DNA from: an uncultured Blautia sp.
Lineage (GTDB): Bacteria > Bacillota > Clostridia > Lachnospirales > Lachnospiraceae
Assembly (NCBI GenBank): GCA_946622645.1
Contig: CAMOQF010000011.1
Span: 1 to 33,476, forward strand
DNA length: 33,476 nt
Direction of reading: 5' to 3'
Shown here piece after piece: positions 16,531 to 23,650 of this stretch; within the stretch, counting starts at the first letter, position 1, and each line of letters opens with the position of its first letter. Made by a program: the position numbers and the translations under genes. The notes under the pieces are model-generated. The model was not told where the DNA came from. It was given only the letters and a program-made list of their open reading frames with translations, and did no database searches.

Positions 16531-17838
16531 CTACCTGCCGTAGAATTGATTCAGTCCGTCTACGATCGCTTCGGCGATCGGCGTCTGCGCTGCTGCATTG
16601 TGAAGTGAAGCCCGGTCTCCTACCTCCAGGTCAAGGGTCGGTATGACCGAATAGGAGGTCTGCGTAAGATCCAGCGGACTGTTTCCGGTACCGAAGATCC
16701 TGAGTCCTTTGCTGCGGACTCCTGCCAGAATACAGGCCCCCAGCTGTTCCGATCTCTGGTAATGCTGTGCGACCGGCTGCATGGCTCTGTAGGATGCAAT
16801 GTTTGGGACTCCTGTATAAAAGAAGCCTTTATTTGTAGCGGAAGCATCATAGTGCAGGGACAGATGACAATCTGCGTAATGGTTCGCAAAAAGCGCCCGC
16901 GCCACGTTATCCAGCTGGGTGTCAGCCTCTTCCCGGATCATCAGGACATCATATCCTTCGTCCAGCAGTTTCTGCTTCAGGATCAGGGCGAGTGAAAGTG
17001 TTCCTGCCGCTTCTGATGTCCCGTCTAAAAAGGCTGTCCCGGCGGATACCGCTATTGCATAGATCGATCCGGCTGCTGTGGAACCGCCCGTCACCTTTGG
17101 AGTTCCGTCCGGATGACAGAGCGTTTTATAATTCCACCCTCCGTAGGTTCCATGACCTGCGTTGACGGCAACAACGATCCCGTTTGACTTCGGCGCATGA
17201 TACAGCTTCACCTTTCCGGAATGGATCCTGGAATTGGAAGCATACTGCCAGGAAGGATTCCAGGACAGCGTCTCAACCGGGGGCACCGGCGCTTTTACGG
17301 TCAGCTTGATCTTGCGGGTAATGCCGTTGCTCCTCACATAGATCGTGGTACTGCCTGCTCTTTTCGCCGTGATCTTGCCGGTTTTATTGACATATGCGAT
17401 CTTAGCGTTCCCGGACGCATATGTGACGGTCGTTGTTTTGGGGGCCGTCTTCACTGTGATCGCGGATCTCTTCCCTTCCGTAAGCGTCAGCGCCGAAGGA
17501 CTGGTCACTTTCAAGGAAGCTCCGCATACCGTGATATTACAGACAGCCTTCTCGCTCCCGCAGGAAACAGTGATGACGGCTTTGCCTTTTTTTAATCCAG
17601 TCACTTTCCCCTTGCTGTTGACTTTTGCGACAGAAGGATCGGAGCTTTTATACTTTATTTTTCCCGTCAGTTCCCCTTTCGGCTTCAGCGTGACCTTCTC
17701 ACGGCCTTCTACATTGTAAAAAAGGGATATCGATGAATAATTCAGGCTGATGCCGGTGTTCGCTTCTGCTGCAGCCGACAGTACAAAAATCAACAGACAT
17801 GCCAGCGGCAGAAACAGAATGATCCTTTTCTCCTTCAC
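16531..17838 (-). CDS. N-acetylmuramoyl-L-alanine amidase with two Big_2 domains
   Basis: A 435-residue exported cell-wall hydrolase. After a signal peptide (about residues 1-26) come two bacterial Ig-like Big_2 domains (about 28-105 and 108-182, with SSDPSVAKVNSKGKVTGLKKG and a similar second copy). These are followed by an Amidase_3-type catalytic domain from about 220, with the zinc ligand H229 in VNAGHG and the later HLSLHYDAS motif. It would cut the lactyl-peptide bond of peptidoglycan. I chose a GTG start at 17838 because AAAGGAG (17845-17851) lies 6 nt upstream and the signal peptide begins there. An in-frame ATG at 17859 has no good ribosome site but remains possible. Confidence 0.88.
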   Translation of the reverse strand: MKEKRIILFLPLACLLIFVLSAAAEANTGISLNYSSISLFYNVEGREKVTLKPKGELTGKIKYKSSDPSVAKVNSKGKVTGLKKGKAVITVSCGSEKAVCNITVCGASLKVTSPSALTLTEGKRSAITVKTAPKTTTVTYASGNAKIAYVNKTGKITAKRAGSTTIYVRSNGITRKIKLTVKAPVPPVETLSWNPSWQYASNSRIHSGKVKLYHAPKSNGIVVAVNAGHGTYGGWNYKTLCHPDGTPKVTGGSTAAGSIYAIAVSAGTAFLDGTSEAAGTLSLALILKQKLLDEGYDVLMIREEADTQLDNVARALFANHYADCHLSLHYDASATNKGFFYTGVPNIASYRAMQPVAQHYQRSEQLGACILAGVRSKGLRIFGTGNSPLDLTQTSYSVIPTLDLEVGDRASLHNAAAQTPIAEAIVDGLNQFYGR

Positions 17839-17878
17839 ACTTTTCTCCTTTCCAGTCATCTTTTGTCGCACAGATCCT

Positions 17879-18535
17879 TCACCCTTCTTTAAGATAAGCC
17901 GCCGCATCATCCAGGCTCTCCAGGACTGCTTCGGCAAGGCTTCTCATCTCCTCGTTGGCAGCGAGCAGATCCGGTACCATGATGGGCTTAAGGTTTCCAT
18001 TGTAAGCTGCTCTGATGCCGTTATACGAATCTTCTATCGCATAAGCCTTTTCGGGAAGCGTGCTGATCTTTTCGCATGCTGCGAGGAAAATGTCCGGTTC
18101 CGGCTTGCTTTTTGTCACCATATCGCCGGTAACAACGGCGTCGAAGAACGAAAGGATGCCTGCGTCCCTCAGCTGCGCTTCCACCGTCTGTCTTTTTGTA
18201 GAAGAGGCAAGTGCGATCTTTTTGTTGTTCTCTTTTAAGAAGGTAAGAATGGTCAGGACGCCTTTTTTCATCGGCAGTCTTCCGCCATCGTATTTTTCAT
18301 GGTACATTCTGGATGTTTCCTGCGCATACCGGTCATATGGAAAGTCTTCTCCATAGGCTTCCAGCATGATCTCTTTTGTTCTGGCCGCATTCACGCCGAT
18401 ACAGTCGTAGTAAGGCGTCCTGATGTCTTTGATGCCGTATTTCTCAGCAAGAACGATCCAGCAATCCATTACGGCTTTCTCAGAATCAAAGATCACGCCG
18501 TCCATGTCAAAGACAACCGCGTCAAAATCCCTCAT
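17879..18535 (-). CDS. HAD-superfamily hydrolase (beta-phosphoglucomutase/phosphatase type)
   Basis: A 218-residue cytosolic protein. HAD motif I is DMDGV with the nucleophile D10 and D12; motif II is LASSTKRQT; motif III/IV is KSKPEPDIFLAACEKI with AIEDSYNGIRAA. A helical cap lies between motifs I and II, as in beta-phosphoglucomutase and sugar-phosphate phosphatases. The substrate is unknown. It overlaps the end of the SGNH hydrolase gene by 4 bp (ATGA) and has GGAGG upstream, so the two are translationally coupled. Confidence 0.9.
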   Translation of the reverse strand: MRDFDAVVFDMDGVIFDSEKAVMDCWIVLAEKYGIKDIRTPYYDCIGVNAARTKEIMLEAYGEDFPYDRYAQETSRMYHEKYDGGRLPMKKGVLTILTFLKENNKKIALASSTKRQTVEAQLRDAGILSFFDAVVTGDMVTKSKPEPDIFLAACEKISTLPEKAYAIEDSYNGIRAAYNGNLKPIMVPDLLAANEEMRSLAEAVLESLDDAAAYLKEG

Positions 18536-19209
18536 TCCTGCAATTCCTCCAAAACCGCTGCCATCTGTTCCGCGAACGTCTTCTGTCCTTCTTCCGAAAT
18601 ATGGACCAGGTCAAAGCACAGCTCTACGCCCCATTCGCCGGCGTCGGCAAAATGAACCTGGTATTCTTCCGCGCTTTCCCGGAACTTCCGGTTCATACGG
18701 AGACATTCTTTATAGTACTTTTGGGCAAGCGGATCTTCCGATGTTTCGCTTCCGGACGGGACAGGGGCGATCACGAGGATCTGATCCGGCCGCAGGTGAT
18801 CTGTCAGAAAGGTCAGAAAGATATCCATCCTGTCCTGCACGACCTCCGCATCCGGATCGTACATGGACAGAATGTCATTGGTACCCAGCATTACGGCAAA
18901 CATACCGTCCTCCCCTGCCTGCTCAAGAAGCGGCAGGATCCAGTCCGCGCTCTGGGTGGGATCAGGGATCTTTCTGCCGTTGAGGCCCTGGGAAATAATG
19001 TTCCAGCTGCTCCCGGTCTTCTCCTGCAGCAGAGTGGTCCACAGATGCTCCTCCGGGTATCTGCCTTCCTCCATGTCCGCAGGATCAAATCCGTAGGTAT
19101 TGGAATCCCCGTAAAAAATGATCGTCCGTTCCGCCTCAGCTCCCATGACTTTCCCTCCCGACAGCGCTGCCAGAAAAATGGCTGCCGCCATCATCCAACC
19201 TGTTTTCAT
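18532..19209 (-). CDS. SGNH/GDSL-type hydrolase
   Basis: A 225-residue esterase-fold protein with all four SGNH blocks: GDSN (nucleophile S36), the glycine in QGLNGR, the asparagine in MLGTNDIL, and the D-x-x-H pair in CFDLVH. An N-terminal hydrophobic stretch ending near MGAEA suggests export or a membrane anchor. Family members hydrolyse ester bonds, often acetyl groups on carbohydrates. The gene opens the minus-strand run that ends at 8905, behind a promoter at 19300-19328. A GGAG lies 10 nt before the start. Confidence 0.88.
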   Translation of the reverse strand: MKTGWMMAAAIFLAALSGGKVMGAEAERTIIFYGDSNTYGFDPADMEEGRYPEEHLWTTLLQEKTGSSWNIISQGLNGRKIPDPTQSADWILPLLEQAGEDGMFAVMLGTNDILSMYDPDAEVVQDRMDIFLTFLTDHLRPDQILVIAPVPSGSETSEDPLAQKYYKECLRMNRKFRESAEEYQVHFADAGEWGVELCFDLVHISEEGQKTFAEQMAAVLEELQE

Positions 19210-19299
19210 CCGGCGTCATCTCCTGTCCTTTATGATGATCCGGCGTTTCCTTTTTTGCCCGGTACGCCGGTTCTGCAGTTTCTTCTGTCATATACATTT

Positions 19300-19328
19300 A
19301 TCATACACAGTTCCCGGAATGAATGCAA
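19300..19328 (-). promoter_or_regulatory. Promoter for the SGNH hydrolase operon
   Basis: On the minus strand, TTGCAT (19323-19328) and TATGAT (19300-19305) are spaced 17 bp. The -10 matches five of six consensus bases and the -35 matches the first three. It points toward the SGNH gene with a leader of about 85 nt. A divergent promoter for the acyltransferase may lie near 19382-19387 (TATCAT), but its -35 is only a T run. Confidence 0.55.
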
Positions 19329-19406
19329 TGAGAAAAGCCTCTCCGCGGCGGTTCTTTCTTTTTTTTCCGCCTGTCCAGTGGTATCATAAAGATAAAGGAG
19401 AATGCC

Positions 19407-21245
19407 ATGATATTAACGATTTATCCGATCCTGTTTTTCATATTGATCTTCTGGGGAGCCAGAAGGGAACGCGGCGATTTTTTTGTCCAGGGAAAAATGC
19501 TCCGCGCTGCCGCCTGCATCGGCGTGATCCTGCATCATCTGGCGCAGCATTCCACCGGTTATGGATCTGTCTATAAAGGTCCTGTAACGGTTTTCAACGA
19601 TCTCGGCATCGTTTTTACGGCAGTCTTCTTCTTTTTTTCCGGCTTTGGGCTGATCACCAGCGTTTACAATAAGCCGGACTATCTGAAGACATTTCTGCAG
19701 CGCCGTCTCCCCACCGTGCTGATCCCGTTCTGGTGCGTCAATCTTCTGTTGCTGCTGGTGAGAAGACTCTTTTACGGCATCCGGAGCAGCCTTCCTGATC
19801 TGCTAAAGGATCTGTCCGGGCTGACCCTTGTCGACAGCAACAGCTGGTTCATTATCGAGATCGTGCTTCTGTATCTGCTGTTCTTTCTGCTGTTCCGCCT
19901 GATCCGCAAAAAAAACGCCGCGCTCTTTCTTCTGTGTGTTGGGGTCATTCTGCTGATCCGGTATGGCTCTCTGCAAGGACACGATACCGGCGCCGCGGTC
20001 CACTGGTTCAAAGGGGAATGGTGGTACAATTCCACGATCGCCTTTGTATTCGGAGCTTTATATGCGCGTTTTCAGCAGATCGACCGGTTTTTGTTCCGAC
20101 ACGCCGGCGCTTTCTGTATCCTGTCGATCCTGCTGTTTGCTGCGGCGCTGTATGGATCTGTATACACAGTCAGGCGATACGGCTATTACGATGGAAATCG
20201 TTCTTCCGCGATGATCACCCTGGCGTCCCAGACAGCAGTCTGCCTGGTGTTTCTCCTGATGATCCTGGTCGTCAATATGAATCTTTCCATCGGTAACAGG
20301 GCTCTTCGATATGTGAGCCGAATCAGCCTGGAGCTGTATCTGATCCACGGCTGGTTTCTGGACCTGTTTTTCGATGGAATGCGCCTGAGCGATCCTCTCC
20401 GGTACGCGCTGGTGATCCTCTGCAGTCTGCTGGCTGCTTCTGTTCTTTGTCCTCCGGACCGGTGGCTGAGCAGAAAGCTGACCTCTCTTCTGACGCCCCG
20501 GCAGAAGCCCGTTGAAACACTTGAACGTGAGCTTCAGAAAAAGAGAAGAAAAAAGTGGATCCGGATCGCTGCGGGGCTGCTTCTGGTATCAGCGCTGGCC
20601 GTTCTGTTCCTGTCCGGAAGACGCTGGCTGTTTGCGAAAAAAGAATATGAAGAAGAGATGGAAGCCCTCCGTTCCGCCCGGGTCGGCGACGAAGTTCTTT
20701 GGGGTTATTATAATACGGACACCCTAAGCCCGGGTCCTGAACGGCTCACCTGGATCGTACTCCGGAAAGATGGCGATTCCGTCTGTCTTTTATCCAGGGA
20801 AGGGCTGGCCGGATCTGTCTATCATCATAAGCACGAAGCTGTTTCCTGGGAGGAAAGCGATCTGCGTCAGCTGATCAACTCTTCAGAATTCACGGATATG
20901 TTCAGCCGATATGAGCGTGAAAGCATGGTCGAAAGAGGCGGGGATCTGGTCTCGCTTCTGAGCGCCAAAGAGGCACAGACGTATTTTGATTCGGACCGGT
21001 CCCGGGAGCTGCAGATCACGGATGCTGCGGCCGCTTCGGGAACCAACATAAACCATCTCAGCAAAGACCACAACTGGGACATGAAAGGATACCGCTCATC
21101 CTGGTGGTGGCTGCGGGGAGATAACGGCGTGGAAGATATCTACGCTCCGATCGTGACGGTCGACGGAACCATTGAAAAAAAAGAAAAGAACGTCAACCGG
21201 CCAAACGGTGCCGTCCGGCCGGTGATCCGGGTGAACTGCAGATAG
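19407..21245 (+). CDS. Membrane acyltransferase fused to a C-terminal DUF6273-type domain
   Basis: A 612-residue protein. Residues 1 to about 350 form a multi-helix acyltransferase-3 type membrane domain: an early RAAACIGVILHHLAQH segment with the family histidine pair, and a late SLELYLIHGWFLDLFFDG segment. These enzymes transfer acyl groups to cell-surface glycans or similar acceptors. A charged linker and another helix (about 387-405) follow. From about 422 to the end lies a soluble domain resembling DUF6273: GDEVLWGYYNTD, LTWIVLRKDGD, WEESDLRQLIN, SLLSAKEAQTYF and WWWLRGDNG. The DUF6273 function is unknown. The start follows AAAGGAG (19394-19400) by 6 nt. It stands alone between two minus-strand blocks. 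Confidence 0.82.
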   Translation: MILTIYPILFFILIFWGARRERGDFFVQGKMLRAAACIGVILHHLAQHSTGYGSVYKGPVTVFNDLGIVFTAVFFFFSGFGLITSVYNKPDYLKTFLQRRLPTVLIPFWCVNLLLLLVRRLFYGIRSSLPDLLKDLSGLTLVDSNSWFIIEIVLLYLLFFLLFRLIRKKNAALFLLCVGVILLIRYGSLQGHDTGAAVHWFKGEWWYNSTIAFVFGALYARFQQIDRFLFRHAGAFCILSILLFAAALYGSVYTVRRYGYYDGNRSSAMITLASQTAVCLVFLLMILVVNMNLSIGNRALRYVSRISLELYLIHGWFLDLFFDGMRLSDPLRYALVILCSLLAASVLCPPDRWLSRKLTSLLTPRQKPVETLERELQKKRRKKWIRIAAGLLLVSALAVLFLSGRRWLFAKKEYEEEMEALRSARVGDEVLWGYYNTDTLSPGPERLTWIVLRKDGDSVCLLSREGLAGSVYHHKHEAVSWEESDLRQLINSSEFTDMFSRYERESMVERGGDLVSLLSAKEAQTYFDSDRSRELQITDAAAASGTNINHLSKDHNWDMKGYRSSWWWLRGDNGVEDIYAPIVTVDGTIEKKEKNVNRPNGAVRPVIRVNCR

Positions 21246-21258
21246 ACTGTGATCGTGC

Positions 21259-21292
21259 AAAAAGGCCAGGGGCATCATCAACGCCCCTGGCC
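21259..21292 (-). terminator. Intrinsic terminator, best for the minus-strand flavoprotein operon
   Basis: A perfect 10-bp stem, GGCCAGGGGC (21264-21273) and GCCCCTGGCC (21283-21292), with a 9-nt loop. Read on the minus strand it is followed by five T residues, a standard terminator 16 nt after the flavoprotein stop. On the plus strand the tail is ATGTTTCT, so it may also slow transcription from the acyltransferase gene. Confidence 0.88.
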
Positions 21293-21307
21293 ATGTTTCT
21301 ATTATCT

Positions 21308-22282
21308 TTATGCTTCTGTTGTTTTCCAAACCGGCTTGTATGCCGCGTATTCTTTTTTCTTTTCGTCCAGGAAGTCTTTCTTTTCCATGATGATCGGGAT
21401 GCAGATCCGCATCATTTCGCCGATCTCGGCGTGATGCTCGTTCAGACCGACGATCGTGTTTCTTGCACGTTTTACTTCCTCCGTCGGGAATACGATCTTC
21501 ATCTTGCCGTCAGCCATCTCGACCTTGCCGTGGCTGCCGCAGACAGCGCAGGTGACGGTGTCTGTGCCGTCCACCGTCATCAGATTCAGGTGGCAGGTGG
21601 GACATGTGCCCTCTTCTCCGAACCAGGTGGTCTCTTCGTAGGGAACACCCAGGTTGTTGGCCAGATTCTCGCCCATCTTGAAGACATCTTCCATCATGGG
21701 CGGATCCAGGAAGGGGCTGGTTTTACGGCCCTGATCGTTCGCGTTGATCTGGCCGACCACCTTCATGGCCTGGGAACAGCTGAACAGATGCATCATCGGA
21801 AGGCCCATGCCGGTCCAGTCCGGAGTCCAGGCGCCGCCGACTGCGATGTAGCTGACCCAGCGGTCTTTGAAATAACGCTCATCCAGAAGCGGACGTCCGT
21901 CTGCTTTTCTCTTTTCCTGTTCGTCGATCATGGAAGCACGGTCATGCGCTGCGCCGAAACGGTCCGTGATATTTTTCAGCTGGCCGACGATACCCACCGA
22001 ATAGACCGGAGCCACGATGATGATGCCGTCGGCGTCCAGGATCTTTTCTTCGACCATCAGATAGTCATCTTTGATCCAGCATTTGATCTTCCCGTCGGGC
22101 GCTTTGCTGCACGCGCCGCAGCCGCGGCACTGTCCGATGTCCAGTGTGACGGTGTTGAGAAATTCGACTTCTATGTCTTTGCCGGATGCCTTTGCGGCGG
22201 CTTCGACGCCCATCAGAGCCTGCTTACAGTAAATGTCGCTGCGCTCGTTTTTTCTTCCCATTGAAATGCCAAGAACTTTCAT
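21308..22282 (-). CDS. Iron-sulfur flavoprotein with rubredoxin-like ribbon (second paralog)
   Basis: A 324-residue protein with the same domain order as the one at 7487-8458. The N-terminal flavodoxin-type start is KVLGISMGRKNERSDIY. The cysteine cluster C52, C55, C58 and C68 (C-x2-C-x2-C-x9-C) fits an Isf-type [4Fe-4S] site. Near the C terminus are two CxxC knuckles in TCPTCHLNLM and VTCAVCGSHG. The start at 22282 has GGAGG 10 nt upstream and begins at the first strand of the fold; the reading that begins at 22399 runs through a promoter. It has its own promoter but follows the oxidase-like gene in the same direction by 120 nt. A role in electron transfer or reduction of an organic substrate is inferred. 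Confidence 0.82.
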   Translation of the reverse strand: MKVLGISMGRKNERSDIYCKQALMGVEAAAKASGKDIEVEFLNTVTLDIGQCRGCGACSKAPDGKIKCWIKDDYLMVEEKILDADGIIIVAPVYSVGIVGQLKNITDRFGAAHDRASMIDEQEKRKADGRPLLDERYFKDRWVSYIAVGGAWTPDWTGMGLPMMHLFSCSQAMKVVGQINANDQGRKTSPFLDPPMMEDVFKMGENLANNLGVPYEETTWFGEEGTCPTCHLNLMTVDGTDTVTCAVCGSHGKVEMADGKMKIVFPTEEVKRARNTIVGLNEHHAEIGEMMRICIPIIMEKKDFLDEKKKEYAAYKPVWKTTEA

Positions 22283-22308
22283 CTCGCGATATCCTCCAAT
22301 CTGCGAAT

Positions 22309-22362
22309 AGCGTGTACGCTGTACCTGGTTCCATGATACAAAACCTTGTCCGGCATTGTCAA
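22309..22362 (-). promoter_or_regulatory. Promoter and possible operator for the second flavoprotein gene
   Basis: On the minus strand a perfect -35 TTGACA (22357-22362) and the -10 TATCAT (22333-22338, five of six) are spaced 18 bp. A short inverted repeat, AGCGT/ACGCT (22309-22320), lies just downstream, close to the expected transcript start, where a repressor could bind. This promoter separates the flavoprotein gene from the upstream oxidase-like gene, so it can be induced separately. Confidence 0.65.
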
Positions 22363-22402
22363 CGTACATGATTTCCGCATAAAAGAGGAAACAGGGCATC
22401 TC

Positions 22403-23290
22403 CTATCTTTTATGGATCACGGAAGCATCCATTTTATCCAGACGATAGCAGCCTGTGAAGGACATGGCTTTCTTCAGTTCGTCCGTCAGCTTCCGGATAT
22501 GGGCAGCCATAGCCGCGGCGCCTTCATTTTTGATGATGGGCATAAACGGTCTGCCTACACAGACGCCGGCCGCTCCCAGCGCAAGCGCTTTAAAGGCATC
22601 CATGCCGGTGCGGATCTCGCAGTCGACAAAGACCGGAACCTTTCCTTCCGTTACGCGGATGATCTCCGGCAGAAGCATGACCGGAGGAACCGCATAGGTG
22701 ATCCGGTTGTTATGGTGTGAGAGAAGCATTCCGGCCGCGCCTGCTTCCAGGACCTCGTTGGCATCGTAGATACTCAGCACTCCTTTGGGGATGACCGGCA
22801 GCTTCGAAAAATCGCAGATCTGACGCAGCTCCTCCGTCGTCATCGGAGCCATGACATCCTCAAAGACAAGATCCGCCGATCCATCGTTGGAGAAAGGATG
22901 GTCAATGTCGATCCCGACTGCCAGCAGATTGTGCGAAACCGCATGCTCGATCTTTTTATAGATCTTATCGCGATCCTTATATGGTTTGATGATCTCTACG
23001 AGAGAGGCGCCCGTGCCTGCCATCATCTCGATCTCGGGCTCTTCAGCCATGCCGTACCATAACACGGCGTCCGCCTGAGCCGCTCCTTCGGCATACGCCT
23101 TTGAAGCCCCTTGCCCCACGAACTCTTCCAGATGAGAAAGAGCTGCCGTCATGATGGGAGTTGAAAATTTCTTTCCAAACAGTTCAAACGACGCGTCCGC
23201 AAAAGCAGAATTCATATAGCGTGTTTCTATAAGCAGCGAATTCAGATATTCTCTTGTTATCTCGTTGGAATTACCGGTTGCTTCTGCCAT
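22403..23290 (-). CDS. FMN-dependent alpha-hydroxy-acid oxidase/dehydrogenase-like protein
   Basis: A 295-residue TIM-barrel protein resembling the lactate/glycolate oxidase superfamily. Retained landmarks are the strand-5 lysine K169 in PVIPKGV, the catalytic-type histidine H193 and arginine R196 in SHHNNR, R227 in VDCEIRTG, the KALALGAAGV helix and a GRPFM phosphate-site end. The usual motifs are SNHGGR and DGGVRRG, so the active-site loop has diverged. It is also shorter than typical members of about 350 residues. The second ATG (23290) is preferred since AAGGAGG lies 8 nt upstream; the first is only 2 nt away. It follows the Dabb-type gene by 39 nt. The substrate is unknown; type 2 isopentenyl isomerase-like proteins share this fold. 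Confidence 0.72.
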   Translation of the reverse strand: MAEATGNSNEITREYLNSLLIETRYMNSAFADASFELFGKKFSTPIMTAALSHLEEFVGQGASKAYAEGAAQADAVLWYGMAEEPEIEMMAGTGASLVEIIKPYKDRDKIYKKIEHAVSHNLLAVGIDIDHPFSNDGSADLVFEDVMAPMTTEELRQICDFSKLPVIPKGVLSIYDANEVLEAGAAGMLLSHHNNRITYAVPPVMLLPEIIRVTEGKVPVFVDCEIRTGMDAFKALALGAAGVCVGRPFMPIIKNEGAAAMAAHIRKLTDELKKAMSFTGCYRLDKMDASVIHKR

Positions 23291-23329
23291 GTTCATATCC
23301 TCCTTCTTTCACAGCAAACCCTGTCTGTC

Positions 23330-23614
23330 TCAGTCGTCGCAGTCAAAGATCGCCTTCTTTGCGATGATGCCGCCGTATTGTAATTTCCACCTGAGATGCG
23401 GTTCCGAGACATCGTAAGCCGGGAGGGCCTCCCGGTCCATATCCATGATGATCATCATATCATAGCGGTTCGGACGGTCTGATGAAGACAGTTTGATCTC
23501 CACTTTTTTTATTCCCGGTATCTGCAGCGTTTCTCTGAAAATGCCATAGACCGGTTCTTCAAGGGATGCCGTGTCTGTTCCTTCTTCGAACTTCACAATA
23601 ATATAGTGTTTCAT
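23330..23614 (-). CDS. Dabb (stress-responsive dimeric alpha/beta barrel) domain protein
   Basis: A 94-residue protein resembling the Dabb family, a dimeric ferredoxin-like fold related in shape to the ABM family. Features are the N-terminal strand KHYIIVKFEEG, the helix and the IPGIKKVEIKLSSS region, and a YDMMIIMDMDREALPAY segment. Such proteins occur in stress responses and as cyclases or decarboxylases in aromatic and polyketide metabolism. It begins 36 nt after the GH3 gene and precedes the oxidase-like gene, all in one direction. GGAAGG lies 9 nt before the ATG. The function is unknown. Confidence 0.72.
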   Translation of the reverse strand: MKHYIIVKFEEGTDTASLEEPVYGIFRETLQIPGIKKVEIKLSSSDRPNRYDMMIIMDMDREALPAYDVSEPHLRWKLQYGGIIAKKAIFDCDD

Positions 23615-23650
23615 ACACGCTGTCCTTCCATTTGAGACGGTCCTTCCGGT

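Noticed and set aside
21293-22264. A 323-codon plus-strand frame opposite the second iron-sulfur flavoprotein
   Set aside because: The minus-strand reading has a full domain set and a good start. The plus-strand product is unlike any family and begins inside a terminator region.
22283-22399. A 39-residue N-terminal extension of the second flavoprotein
   Set aside because: It overlaps a near-consensus promoter, and the GGAGG site sets the start at 22282.
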